A stretch of DNA of 64,000 nucleotides from Jacaranda mimosifolia (GCA_018894105.1 CM032133.1:14026501-14090500), one strand, 5' to 3'; shown: positions 1-11,102, numbered from the stretch's first letter. The notes: a model not told the origin generated them from the letters alone. A program made the numbers and translations.

Positions 1-745
1 CAGAACTAGCTTTAAAATGAAAAGGATTTGCAATATTACAAAGTAAATCAACACAATCCAATAAAAACTACAACCATTTGCCACCTTCTCAATTCTAGCT
101 TTTCTCATTGCAAGTCTGTCCTGATTATGCTAATGGTATTCAATCTGAAATTCCACTAAGTTTATATTGGTCCAATACAGCAAAGTCCCTTCACCTCCCT
201 TTTAAATCTTTTGGCCAGCTAAAGACACTACACGAGTCAGCGAAATAACTAAAGCTCTTCCACTTTGCAGAATAAATATATTAATTGAGTAAAATCTTTG
301 ACATGTAGTTTTACTAAGCAAAGTTAATCAATAGCATCATAAAGCTAAAATGACATGATGGTTCCTGTCAAAAAGTGTATCATGACAATAGCAGATAAAA
401 AAAAATATAATAATAAATAAATAAAACACACACACACACACACACACATTCTTCTAATTCTCTTATTTTTTATTTTGCCCCAAATCATTCAGAATGCAGA
501 CGTGACCAATGTGAAGTTATTTCCCTTCAAAATCAGCACTATCCCACTAAAGGTAAGAGAAAATAAGCATGAAAGTAAGCTGTTACGGACAAAAAATCAA
601 GCACCATATTTATCACCTGGGAACAAACTATCCACTCTCAACTAGCCATGTCTTAGTTTTTATATAAAAAGCAAAAACTGATACTAGTTAAAAGGATAAG
701 ATCAGAAAAAGGTTTGCTCCAGATCTTAAATGGAGTACAGCATAC
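1..745 (-). other. Partial intron of the EH-domain gene
   Basis: The coding frame of the EH-domain gene stops at a clean GT donor (745-744 on the minus strand). I looked on the minus strand for the expected continuation of the second EH domain, a helix with a Trp-Asp-Leu-Ser-type EF-hand, and found nothing like it here. The stretch is AT-rich and noncoding, with a CA microsatellite. The next exon must lie beyond the left edge. Confidence 0.6.
427..448. repeat. (CA)n microsatellite
   Basis: An uninterrupted run of about eleven CA dinucleotides, in the intron of the EH-domain gene. Confidence 0.95.
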
Positions 746-3562
746 CACGTGGTAGCCTCCAACTCAAGAATAAGTTGCGTGCCTGTTCACCAGTAATTTG
801 CCCATCTCGGTCAGTGTCAACTTGCACAAATACCTTGCTATACTTCTGAACATCAGACTGAGTCATTCTTGGCCATGAAGGTTGAGATTGTCCAGCTGCA
901 ACAGGAAATGCAGAAGATTTTGTTGCCGAAATATGTTGATTTGCTTTCCCAGCGGACGGGATTTGCTGAGCTTGAATGGCTGGAGGTTCAGGAACAGCAT
1001 TTGGCTTAACTGTAGGCTGGTCTCTTGAAGAAGTCAAATTCCCGATAGAGGAGGGAGGCATGCTGCCGGCAGCATATGTAAGTGTAGTGGAATTTTGCTG
1101 TGGTTGAGAAGGTGTTACCAAGAACACATCTCCAAACACTGAGTCTGAAGCAAACCCATTTCCTGTAGATGAAAGTGATTTGGAATCTTCCTTGCCAACC
1201 TGGGAATTCAATAAAGATGTATCATTTGGCTTAGATGATACAGATTGCGATATCCCAGAAATTTCGGGTGCTTTAGGTTGAGTAATAGGTGATGCTGTAA
1301 GGCCAAAGCCGCCCGGAGTTCCAGAAGGAATTAAGCTTCTGTTTGAAACTTGAGGAGATATTCCAGCTTGGATGCTGTCGGTACTCCCACCAAGCGAACC
1401 AAAGGAATTAGGGCGAGGAGACACGGACATAGAACCTGTCCCAGGCGTTCCTTGGGTTGAAACACCCGGCTGAGATTGGAATCCAGAAGTAGGAGGCGGA
1501 GGGCGAGGTGGCCTTGTGATTTGACTTTGCTGGAAACTTTGCAAGCCAAGACCCTGGGTGGAGGTTGGAGGGCCACCAAGTTGCACAGGAGATGGACCTG
1601 CATTTGCATTTGACTGAGAACCAGGTATGGCTGCGAGATTTATCTGAGGAGCAGGGATTTTGTTTGAAGCTGGACCATATAAGGCAGCCTTCACGAGTTC
1701 TGGAGTCAAATCTCTCTTGCTTTGTGCCACTGTGACAAGTTTAAGAGCATTATAAAATTCTGAACGACTCAGGAAACCAACTCGATTTTGATCAGCATAC
1801 ATCCATATCTGCACAAAAGCCACAAAAGCATATATTATTTGTCAACTTCTCATCACATATACAGAAGGCAGATCTCTAAAGAGTCGCAGGTATTTCAGGA
1901 TTCCATGTCTCTATCTTGTTATCAATAGTGTTCTTGCGGAAGGAATAACTCTACAGTTCAAAACAACAACCATGAACCTGCTGTCATACAGATGGAAACT
2001 ACAAAGTAGTCATCTACCCTCAATCATAATTAGAAATAATCCACAACTAAGCAGCACCATTATAATCAAAGAAGGCGCCATAAACTATTATCAAGAGTAA
2101 AACCCGTTTTCATCAATTGGATTATTCTCGGGGCAGATGAATCAATTACATGAAGGCAAAATACATCACAAATCAATCTGATGTCTATGATGAAAGAGGA
2201 GGGCAGTGGCAGAGGGGCAGCAACTACTACCTAGCATCAGGCAGAATTCTCCACTGATCTGTATTCCACGATTGCCATATGCTACCCCTCTACAAGAATA
2301 ACTTTTTGAAATCCTTACATGCACGCCTCCAGGTTATGTAGAATATCTATTTTATCCACTTTAACTCACTAGAAAAAATAAAAATAAAAATAAAATAAAA
2401 AAATAAAAAAATAAAAAAAATAAAAAAAAAAATAAAAATAAAAGGATATTGGTTAAATTCCAGAATTCTGGAAGAAAAATGTCATAGATGCAATATGTTT
2501 CCACCTATCTCTAGCAGCCTCATTCTCTTGACTGTAAGACTGTGTGTCATCTCCATTAGCAATTCGTAATTAAGCTTGGTTGCATCTCCTCTCAACATGC
2601 AGAAAAATGCGCATAATCTAGTTATTTGTCTGTTACAATTTAATACTTAACCTCATTTTGAATTTTCCTAAGATCTTATTTATGAGTGAAATTCCAGTGT
2701 TAAACCTAGCTTGATGGCTAGACAAGTTTAGATGGAAAGATGGATGGAATATATATCAAGGAAGGAAAAACATGAAAGATGTTCCTATGTTGTGTAGAGA
2801 GTACGACAAATAAGAGAAGCAGAGAAGCATAATTTTACATAAGCAGCTTTCGTCCAACTTAAAAACTACCACTAGTGTACTCTTGTCCCCACTTCCTTGG
2901 ATGAACAAAAGCAATGCAAAAGAAAGAGACTCATCAAAGTTTAAGCATCAGATCCTCACAGATCCATGGTTTCCATTGCCTTGAACAAAGTTGAGATACA
3001 TGGAATTGTAACATTAAGCTAAATATTAATGAAACAACAAAGGCGGCCTAGCAGAGGACAACCCAATAGCCACCAACCTGTGCCATGGTTCCTTAGTACA
3101 CTTTTTACTTTCCCATTAAACTCAAGCTAAATAGCAAACATGTTTCAATCTTTTAGTTGCTTATCTAGACACCAAACATACTGATTAGTGGTTTCGCAAA
3201 CTTAGACATGATTCAATATAAAAATAAAACACAAAATCAGGTGAAACTACGCGCAAATCTTCTCTCGCTAAATAACGTAGTGCTTAGCAATCTTGAGATG
3301 GCTATTAATCACAACAATTATACAGTGCTTAAAGCAACTCATCTCATCCACGAGGCATGAAAATGGAGAATTAGTTATATATGCAAAAGGAATCTCGGTT
3401 AAAAGAAACTAGAAAAAGGACCTGAGCAAGGACTTGTCTAGGTAAATTTGAAGCTTGGAGAAAGGCAACGGCCTCATTCCCACTAATCCGACCATCCCGA
3501 TCCACATCCGCTCTCTGAAAATACGCCTCAAATTGTTCCATACTCGGAGTCTGCCCCGCCAT
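746..3562 (-). CDS. EH-domain endocytic protein, EH1/EH2 (Pan1-like), N-terminal exons
   Basis: Exon 1 is 3562-3422 and exon 2 is 1808-746. Exon 1 starts MAGQTPSMEQFEAYF, and the splice joins VLAQ to IWMYADQNRVGFL with GT/AG borders and kept frame. The first EH domain occupies about residues 8-90 and has a calcium-loop-like DVDRDGRISGNE. A linker of about 250 residues rich in Pro, Gln, Ser and Gly follows. A second EH domain starts near residue 370 (DTDRDGQITGEQ) and is cut by the intron after LPR. From the family: plant EH1/Pan1 and EH2/Pan1 are subunits of the TPLATE complex in clathrin-mediated endocytosis and bind NPF-type motifs and membrane. The far C-terminus, with coiled coil and further motifs, is outside the window. 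The ATG at 3562 is preferred over the in-frame GTG two codons upstream because family members begin MAGQ. No damage is seen. Confidence 0.9.
1809..3421 (-). other. Intron 1 of the EH-domain gene
   Basis: A 1.6 kb intron with a GT donor at 3421-3420 and an AG acceptor (TTTTGTGCAG) just above 1808. It holds an A-rich low-complexity tract at 2371-2443 and no convincing coding sequence. Confidence 0.8.
2371..2443. repeat. A-rich (AAAAT)n low-complexity tract
   Basis: About 70 bases of A runs broken by single T. It may be a decayed microsatellite or the A-tail of an old retroposon, but no retroposon body is recognised next to it. Confidence 0.85.
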
Positions 3563-3819
3563 TCCCACAAAATTCGAAGGAGAATCGCAAGGACAACGAA
3601 TTCGATCGATGAATCAATTGACAGATCGAAAATAATCAAGAAGCATTCTACATGGACGGCGAGGCGATGAATTCGGCGGGATCTAGAGATGGCTTTTGCG
3701 GAACGGCTGAGGAAGAGTTGCTTGTTTGGGGTTGGGTGCAAGCTCAACAGCACAGTGCATCAACTTCTGGGGATGAAATTATTTCGGCCAACAACGATGC
3801 CGTAGACACAGACTACCCA
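3563..3819 (-). promoter_or_regulatory. 5' leader and proximal promoter region of the EH-domain gene
   Basis: Sequence immediately upstream of the minus-strand start codon, less AT-rich than the surroundings. The small open frames on either strand here have no family resemblance. No certain TATA box is visible, so the exact transcription start cannot be placed. Confidence 0.35.
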
Positions 3820-3975
3820 GGTGGGGTGAGGTGGGGTGGGGGGGTGGGGGGGGCGACTTGGTTGAGTGGAGGTGGTGGTGGGGTGGAGCCGCGGGAGAAT
3901 CTAGAGCAGGAGAAAAGATCGACTGCTGAGAGGATCGAGAGAGCTATGGGTATGGAGGACGGGGTGGGGTGGGGA
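3820..3975 (+). promoter_or_regulatory. G-run cluster (G-quadruplex candidate) upstream of the EH-domain gene
   Basis: The plus strand carries many runs of three to eight G separated by one to a few bases (3820-3900), and again GGGG runs at 3960-3975. The strand matching the gene is correspondingly C-rich. It lies 260-410 bp upstream of the start codon, within promoter distance. Forming a G-quadruplex is an inference from base pattern only. Confidence 0.5.
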
Positions 3976-4385
3976 AAAATGATTTGTCGTAGCAGTTGAC
4001 AGTAAATTCCATGTTGTTTTTCGTTATAATGAGGAGGGGTTAATTTTTTTTTTTTTTTTTTCTCCAATTAATAATAATTGACAACAATTTTATTGTTTGT
4101 TGATAATGATATGGTGATTCTTGTTTTTCCGTAATATTAAAAATTAATAATTGTCAATATCGATTAATCTAAAGCTGGTACTGATTAAAGATTGGAGGTA
4201 TAAATATTATTACTTATTTTTCGTGTTTTCAATATATTTTCTTCATTCGTGTTAGAATAGAAAATTTATGAACAACTCCAAACATTTAAAATGAGGCGTG
4301 ACTACGGCCTTTTCTTGATTCAGTCTTCATTCATCATATTCATAGTTTGAGCTGCCTATTTCAAATCTAATAAATATAAAGTAAA
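3976..4385. other. AT-rich intergenic sequence
   Basis: No gene is seen. It holds an 18-base T run near 4044-4061 and otherwise ordinary AT-rich sequence up to the start of the caulimovirid fragment. Confidence 0.6.
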
Positions 4386-5310
4386 ATTATAATTTCAGTA
4401 AAATTATAATCAAGAAGATTATATCGTCTGAATAATGGGGAATTAGCACCCTAAGAGAAAAAGAATATTTTCATCAAGAGTTAAAAACTCCAATTAAATT
4501 CAATTATTGGGATTATATTGAGGCATTTAATAAAGCCTTATTATATGAAAATTCAAAAAGAAAACGTTCTTGGTTTATTAAGGTATGCTCAGAAGTTTAT
4601 AAACGAGAATTACCAAATTGGTTTTATGAATGGTGGGTTAATTATGGTCCATCAATAAAAATTCTTCCAGAACCTTTTAAAGGTTGTTACACATAATGGG
4701 TGAATTGTTCACCAAAACTTATAAATTTAGAGCACCATAATAAATAGATTGACGGAATGGCCCCAATGTATTTCTTTGTTGAATTCTCTATTCCATGGAT
4801 CTGGAAATGGGCTCCTAAAGTTGATTATACTCAACAAAATATTCCATGCATAAGAAGAATCTTCTTCACAAATTTTTGGAATAAAATGCTCTTGAAAGAT
4901 AAAGAGACAGGAGCATATCATGGAAAAGAAAATTTGGATCATATCCAAGAAAAAATATCAAAATATCAGCAGTTGATCAAGGCCAAACAACAAAGGGAAT
5001 CTCCTAGTCCTTTTCAGCATGTCATGAGAAAAATGCAAATGAAAAAAAGAGCAATCTCCAAAGAAGAAATGGTTGAATCTTACATAGCGGAAATGAAGAA
5101 ACATTTAATGAAAAATCTAGATGTTGAAATGGATAATAAATCCAATTTCTCAATGGCTACCTCATCAAAATGGGAGAATTAAATCAATTGTCTAGCAGGA
5201 GAATCTCAGGATCCTTATGAGGATGAAAAACCCTCAATTGAGGATATGTTTGAAAGTTTGAAAGAAACAATTAAAGACAACATCAAAAAGAAGTCTGAAG
5301 AACCTACTTA
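4386..5310 (+). pseudogene. Endogenous caulimovirid: C-terminal half of the 3' ORF (ORF2), plus-strand fragment
   Basis: The translation matches, on the opposite strand, the 3' ORFs at 13.0-14.4 kb and 38.2-39.5 kb. Shared landmarks include EEWGISTLREK, an aromatic stretch around YFFVEFSIPWIWKW, and a Lys/Gln-rich helix around HIQEKISKYQQLIKAKQQ. An open stretch runs from 4757 to 5182, with in-frame stops on either side of it. The segment begins mid-protein at about 4386, so it was cut at integration or by rearrangement. I do not recognise the protein's function. By gene order it is the product encoded after RNase H. It continues into the leader and primer site on the same strand. Confidence 0.75.
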
Positions 5311-5540
5311 GAGCTCCACATACCCTCTTGTATAAAATCTTGTAAATCTTTCATTCTTGAAAAATTTTAAATATAATTGAAGACTAAAGTTCTTCAACTA
5401 CTTTTCTAGGTATTTTTAATTTTCTATTTTCTAATTTAATTCTGTGTTGAACTACATAATTCTTTACACTAATTAAGCATGATGATTATCATGCTTTAAG
5501 GATGAGTGTCTGGAAATGTTAGAAAGGATCGGAGGATATG
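5311..5540 (+). other. Caulimovirid leader segment lacking the TATA block
   Basis: This sequence links the end of the 3' ORF to the duplicated leader. It matches the corresponding minus-strand leader (12.6-12.8 kb), but the block containing CTATAAATAGG is absent: the ORF end runs straight into the downstream part. A deletion of the core promoter is the simplest reading. Confidence 0.55.
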
Positions 5541-6037
5541 GGGGTTTCAGGGGTCTAAACAGGCAGTTTAATTATGGATCTTGGTGCGCGCCTGTTTTTG
5601 TCCGTTGTTGCCGTGGAAGGCGTTTAGGGCGTTGTTGGGGCCCAAACCAGATCTATAATTAGACTAGACAGTTGGAGATCCTGAGTAAAATACTGCCTAC
5701 ATGGTTGGTTTTACCTAAAATGCCGCCTCTCATGGCTGGTCCTTGGATCCTTGAATTCCTAACACTTTCTCGGTCCTCTCCCCTGATGAGGGGGTTTCAG
5801 GGGTCTAAACAGGAAGTTTAATTATGGGTCTTGGTGTGTGTCTGTTTTTGCCCGCTGTTGCCGTGGAAGGCGTTTAGGACGTTGTTGGGGCCCAAACCAG
5901 ATCTATAATTAGACTAGACAATTGGAGATCCTCAGTAAAATACCGCCTACATGGCTGGTTTTATCTAAAATGCCGCCTCTCTTGGCTGGCCCTTGGATCC
6001 TTGAATTCCTAACACTTTCTCGATCCTCTCCCCTGAA
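5541..6037 (+). repeat. Tandem duplication of a 250-bp leader unit
   Basis: Unit 1 (5541-5790) and unit 2 (5791-6037) both open with GGGGTTTCAGGGGTCTAAAC and end with a TCCTCTCCCCTGA-type tail. They differ at scattered positions. The second unit abuts the primer-binding site. The minus-strand copies at 12.3-12.56 kb and 37.5-37.7 kb have a single unit. Confidence 0.9.
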
Positions 6038-6054
6038 TGGTATCAGAGCCATGG
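6038..6054 (+). promoter_or_regulatory. Primer-binding site for initiator tRNA-Met
   Basis: TGGTATCAGAGCCATGG matches the consensus by which caulimovirids (and many plant retrotransposons) prime minus-strand DNA synthesis from the 3' end of tRNA-Met. It sits at the end of the leader, and the movement-protein ATG (6051) overlaps its 3' end. Confidence 0.85.
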
Positions 6055-6317
6055 TGCTTAAAAAGGTGTATAGATTTATGGAAGTTCAACACAGATTTTC
6101 CCTTATGAATATAATAAGGAAGAAAGATACTGTTAAAAACAGTATCAATGAAGAATATGATATTCCTAATAATATTGATTTGCTTAATAAATGGACAATT
6201 CCTAAAGTTGAACCTAAGGTCATATACAGATTAGGTACCTTCGAAAAACTTGGTTTAAAACAAGTAGATAAAACTACAGAAGAATCTATTATATTAGATG
6301 GGAATGAAAATATTATT
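6051..6317 (+). pseudogene. Endogenous caulimovirid movement protein, N-terminal fragment
   Basis: It starts MVLKKVYRFMEVQ at the primer site and continues through IPNNIDLLNKWTIPKVEPK and VIYRLGTFEKLGLKQ. This is the same protein as the minus-strand copy at 11.1-12.25 kb. It ends abruptly after about 89 codons (LDGNENI), where the sequence switches to the opposite-strand 3' ORF. The domain that defines the 30K movement family lies in the missing part. Confidence 0.75.
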
Positions 6318-6392
6318 TTTCTCTTAGGGTGCTAATTCCCCATTCTTCAAAAGATATAATCTTCTTGATTATAATTTTACTGAAATTATAAA
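6313..6392. repeat. Inverted repeat at the head-on junction (partner 4386-4467)
   Basis: The reverse complement of 4386-4467 matches 6313-6392 over about 80 bases with a few differences. Both are the same piece of the 3' ORF (around IIKKIIS-EEWGISTLREK) in opposite orientations. They bracket a plus-strand segment of about 1.9 kb. Confidence 0.8.
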
Positions 6393-6840
6393 TGGATCGA
6401 CTATTAGTCGGATAAAAATGATTGATCTCACAGGATCTTGTACTTATGAGTATATTTTCATAATATATTCTTTGTTTATAAGATCCTGCAGCATATGATG
6501 TTGTATCAAGGTACATTTGCATTAAGGTCCATGGCTCATCCTGTCATTGTAAATCTTTGTTTTCCAAGAGTAGTATAACTTCTCCAGCTAAACTTTTTTC
6601 ATAAGTGGAAGAATCATCATTTTCTTCATCATTTGTAATATTAGCGTATGAGGAGGTATTACCTTCCTGTTGATCTTTTTGTTTATTGTATTCAAGAAAC
6701 TCTTTGAATAAAGGGTCATCCGGGATATTACCCGATGCAATATTGGAAGCTATTAGTCTCTGAGATCCATGCTGTATAATTGTTTTTCCTCTTCCTCTTC
6801 TATTAGAGGGAAAGTTTTGACCCCTTCCTCGTGGGATCAT
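6317..6840 (-). pseudogene. Endogenous caulimovirid 3' ORF (ORF2), N-terminal part
   Basis: It starts at 6840 with MIPRGRGQNFPSNRRGRGK, an Arg-Gly-rich nucleic-acid-binding-like start. It then has the acidic stretch NDEENDDSSTYEK and reaches EEWGISTLREK before the rearrangement junction. The frame shifts near 6544. The start codon follows the RNase H region directly, as in the two other copies. Confidence 0.7.
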
Positions 6841-8115
6841 TCCTGCAAATACTTACGTGAAAAAAGTCAGGCAGACTATTATCTGTACATTTCTTATAAT
6901 GAATATCAAAATCAAATGGAGATAAATGAGCTTGCCATCTAGCAAACATTTGCTTAGAAACATCATGTTTAAAATCTTTATTAAACATATATTTTGCTGA
7001 TTAGCAATATGTTTTTATAATAAACTTTTGATTATATAAATCATCTTGGAATTTTAAAACACATTTAACAATTGCTAATATTTCTTTAGCAATAGTAGCA
7101 TAATTTCTTTGACTATTATTCCATTTTCCTGAATAAAATCTAACAAGATATTCTTGTCTAGTTTCTAATGTATTTGTTTTAAGATTCCTCCATAACCTAT
7201 ATCAAAAGCATCAGTTTCTATAATTTTTTTCCAATTTGGATTGGCAAACATAAGACAAGGAAGATTATTAACCTTTTGTTTTATTTTTCTAACAAGCTCA
7301 GTATGTTGTTCAGTCCATGGTTTAGGAACCTTTTTCAATCTTTCATATAAAATAGCATTATCTTATGCTAAATTTTTATAATAAGCAGAAATATAATTCA
7401 AACTTCCTAAAAATCTTTGTAACTGAGTTTTATCAATAATTTTATCAGGAAATTTAGAAGCAAATTCTATACTTCTATTGATAGGAATAATTTCTCCTTT
7501 TTCTATGTTATGACCAAGAAATCTAACTTTTGTTTGGAAAATATTCATTTTTGTTCTAGATATGACTAAACCATTTTGAATAATAATTTTCTTGAAAATA
7601 TCAAGATGCCTAAAATGCATTTCAATAGTCTTAGAAAAAACTGATATATCATCAATATAAACTATGATAAATTCACTATAAGGAATAAATATATCATTCA
7701 TGATTTTCTGAAATTCTGAAGGAGCATTCTTCAGACCAAATGACATAACATTCCATTCAAATTGCCTATTGGAACATTGAAAGCAATTTTATACCTGTCT
7801 GCTTCAGCAATTTGAATATGCCAATATCCGAATTTTAAATCAAAATTTGAAAATATTATAGCTTCATAAAGTCTATCAAGTAAATCTTTCTTATTAGGAA
7901 CAGGATATCTAATTCAATTTAATACTTTATTAAGAGGTTTATAATTGATAACAAGGCGAGGTATTCCTCTTTCTTGTTCAGAATGTTTATTAACATAAAA
8001 AGTAGTATAAGACCAAGGAGATTTAGAATGTTTTATTAAACCTTTTTCTAAAAGAGAAGTAATTTCTTTTTTACATAATTCTAAATATTCAAAATTCATT
8101 TGACATGGTCTAGCT
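6841..8115 (-). pseudogene. Endogenous caulimovirid reverse transcriptase-RNase H
   Basis: It reads from the RT N-terminal substrate motifs (EKGLIKHSKSPWSYTTFYV, then RLVINYKPLN) through the catalytic YIDD at about 7648-7659. The thumb region follows (FLGHNIEKG; LQRFLGSLNYISAYY), then RNase H with ETDAFDIGYGG, where other copies have ETDASDIGYGG. RT copies pregenomic RNA into DNA and RNase H removes the template. Several frameshifts and stops, for example near 7363, 7746 and 7914, mean no active polymerase can be read from it. A gypsy-type RT looks similar. The movement and capsid context favours Caulimoviridae. Confidence 0.85.
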
Positions 8116-9350
8116 TTAGTAGGAATTTTCTTTCATCAAACTCATCTTCATATGGAAGATTAACAATATGTTTCTTTCTATTCCAAAAAGCATTTGGATG
8201 ATCATTACATATTTCTAAAGAAAATTGATTAATTATTAATCTAATTTTATCCTGTAATTTAGGATTTTGAAGTTTTTCTTCAATTGTTAAAATATTAATG
8301 TCTTCTTTGAGAAAATTAATTTGATGATTTTTTGCTATAAGCAAATCATGGAGTTGATGAAGAACTCTAGTAAAAGGATAAGTTATAAACTGAAAACTTA
8401 TTTCTTTTTCTTCAAAAGTTCCTTTGAAACCTTTTTCATCAATATTTTTAATAGGAAATATTTTCTTTAAAAATGGAGTACCAATTATAACTTGGTTAGT
8501 TATGTTTTTAACAAGTAAAAAACTTGTAGGAATACAAATATTATTTTTACAAATATATGCTTTTGGTAATTTATATTGAATATCTAATTTCTGACCAGTA
8601 GTTTTATGAAAATACTTGGTAGGAATTAGTCCTTCCTGTATAGAATTTAGGTCTACTTCACTGTCAACTAAAGCAGTTAATTCCTTTTTAAATTTATTAT
8701 CAATAAGTAAAGTTATTTTTATAAACCATTTTTGAGATGTAATAATCTCAAGTGTAGAAACAAAATTATCATCTGTAGAAAATCTTATTATTTCATCAAG
8801 ATTTTTATTATGAAAACTCATGATTTTATTATTATTTTCTAAAATAGAAATTCTTTCATCAAGAAATTTATTTTCTTGCTTAAGATTATGAATCTCATTT
8901 TTTAAATTATTTGTTTCTAAAGTTAAATCATATATTGTAGTAGGAGTTTCAATTTTTTGTCTTTGTTTTAAAATTCTTTGAACCTCAGCCATGGTATATG
9001 GTTTTGATGAAGTATAAACTTCTTGATTTTTATCAAAATTATTATGCGAAGTACTAGGAGTATTTGCTATTTGACCTATGATTTTAGATCTATTTTCTGA
9101 ATCTTTTATAAACTTTAATAGTTCCATAAGATTTTCACTATTTAGAACATTAACATTTAAATCATTAAATTGAGCAAGAATTTTATAAAATTCTTCATTA
9201 TCACTTTCTTGTCTAATACAAGTATTTCCTTTTTGACAAGGATCACAACATTCTTCTTTAGAAATATAATTCTCATTTTCTAATGCTTTTAAATCATCAA
9301 ATACTAAAGATTTCTCATAACTATTATCTGAATTATCATATTATCTTTTG
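8116..9350 (-). pseudogene. Endogenous caulimovirid protease and coiled-coil linker
   Basis: The N-terminal part is a Gln/Lys/Asn-rich linker with a likely coiled coil (NNLKNEIHNLKQENKFL). An aspartic protease fold of retropepsin type follows: the active-site segment ALVDSEVDLNSIQ at about 8657-8668, and the second strand IIGTPFLKK. The other copy has DSG here, so the active-site Gly has become Glu. The protease would cut the polyprotein. It lies between the zinc knuckle and RT in the usual pararetroviral order. Confidence 0.75.
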
Positions 9351-9432
9351 ATTCAGAATTTAGTACTAATTTAGAAAGAGTTTCTTTTAACTCTTCATCA
9401 ATATTAAGATTATTAATCTTTTTCTTCATTTT

Positions 9433-9474
9433 ACACTTATTAGCATAATGGCCAATTTTACTACATTTAAAACA
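9433..9474 (-). other. CCHC zinc knuckle of the caulimovirid capsid region
   Basis: The minus strand encodes CFKCSKIGHYANKC, a perfect C-X2-C-X4-H-X4-C knuckle, followed by a basic KMKKK tail. Such knuckles sit at the C-terminus of caulimovirid coat proteins and bind viral nucleic acid. Confidence 0.9.
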
Positions 9475-10830
9475 GGCTTTTGTTTTTTTTCATTTCTATT
9501 CTTTCTTTCTTTCTTTTTTCTCTTTCCTTTTATTAAAAGATACTCTATCTTTTTTATGCCTATGATGCTTACTAGTGGATGGTTGTTCCATACCAAATTG
9601 ACCACAAAATTGACCTAATTGTCTTTTTTCTGTAATATTATGTCTTTTAATCTGTTGATTTAAATTAATCTCATTACATAAGGATAAACCTTCTTGAATA
9701 CATGTTCCTATAAGTTTACCATAAGTATAACTATCATATTCAATATTAGCACCTCCTTTTCTAAGATTTTTTTCTAACTCTTTCAGCAAATAAAAAAGGT
9801 AAACCATCTATAAATTTAGATTTCCAATAAGCACTATTAGACTTAGGAAGTTCCATTACTCTAGACAAAAAGGTATCTTTATACTACCTAAATGAGGTGA
9901 GAGTATGACATTTTAACCCATTAAGTAATGTTTTGATATTCTCACTATTATCAGACCATCTACCAGTAAAATGTTCTATAATATTAACAACAAGTGTGTA
10001 AATAGCATTTTCAACATTATGACCTGTTTCACTCTTAATAGTACTAAGAATTTCAGTTCTATGAGAAGCAGTAAGATAATTATCCCACCAACCTTTTAAT
10101 TGTCCAGTAAATCCTGCAACAATTATGCTAGCAACATCTTTATCACTATTACCATTTGTTTTAGAAATTGTGTTGTACATTAGCATTCTATGAACCAAAT
10201 TATAAATCTGTCTTTCAGTATAACCATCAAGATTCCATTCATAAATATTTTTTCCATTATAACTATTATTAATAATAAATTCTTGTTCTTCATGAAGAAC
10301 ATCTTGAGGAGTTGGTATAGGATAATAATACATCCTTATAGTTGGTTTATCAGCATACTTTTCAATTTTATTAATTTCATCTTTAATATAATTCTTATAA
10401 TTATCAGTACTACTCATACCATCTTCAAATTCTTTATTAAGAGTATTAAGTTTTAATCCTTTAAACTTATTATCAAGAATTTTTTCTAATTCACTAACAA
10501 ATTTTAATTTGAAATTATGAATTTCAGGAGGGGGTTGAATACTAGGGGTAGCAATAGCCTCCTTATGTTGAGGTTGACCTTGTTTAAGGTTTGCAACACT
10601 AATTAAATTCTTAACTTGATTAACAAGAGAGTATAAATCTTCAACTCTACTATGGAGAGAGGAAATTTGTTCTCCTAATACATTAAGATACATACTAGCA
10701 TAATTTTGTTGTTTTACTAAATTATTGATAGTAGCAGTAGTAGCTTGGAGTGTTTCATTTTCAAAAAGTTTTTGAAATGCAGAAAATATAATATTTCTCC
10801 ATTATTATAAATTTGAAAAGGTTGTTGTGG
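9475..10830 (-). pseudogene. Endogenous caulimovirid capsid (gag-like) region
   Basis: From about 10693 down it reads a helical N-terminal segment (LHSRVEDLYSLVNQVKNLIS). It then has EKYADKPTIRMYYYP, the signature TERQIYNLVHRMLM and FTGQLKGWWDNYL, and leads into a Lys-rich tail and the zinc knuckle. The Trp-Trp segment is typical of retroviral-like capsid cores. The frame is broken near 9884 and 9807. A near-identical fragment lies on the plus strand at 36.66-37.47 kb. It would package the genome. Confidence 0.75.
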
Positions 10831-11102
10831 TGGATATATAGCTTTTAAAACTTGTCCACTACTCAATTTATAACTTCTTTCCATAACAAAAATATAATTT
10901 TCTGCATAAGTAGTTATAAACCAAGGAACAAATGGAATTATTCTATTTTCTTTTGAAGCAAAAGAATAAATTCATTTTGGAATTTTAATTTTTCTTCTCC
11001 ATTGAAATTTTCAAAAAATCATTTTCTAAATGGTTCCCATTTAGGTAAATTAAATTCTTTTTGAACAAGTTGCCTGGTAGGAGATCCAGGTCTAAAATCA
11101 AT
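10831..11102 (-). pseudogene. Degraded segment between movement protein and capsid
   Basis: Short peptides such as FRPGSPTRQLVQKEFNLP and WEPFRK can be read across several stops on the minus strand. This is the decayed link between the movement and capsid domains of one polyprotein. Confidence 0.5.

Noticed and set aside
3652..3999. A 115-codon plus-strand open frame over the G-rich tract
   Set aside because: The translation is mostly Gly/Trp runs from the G-rich tract, with no family resemblance.
10190..10456. An 88-codon Ile/Phe-rich plus-strand frame
   Set aside because: It is antisense to the caulimovirid capsid frame and reflects its AT-rich codons.
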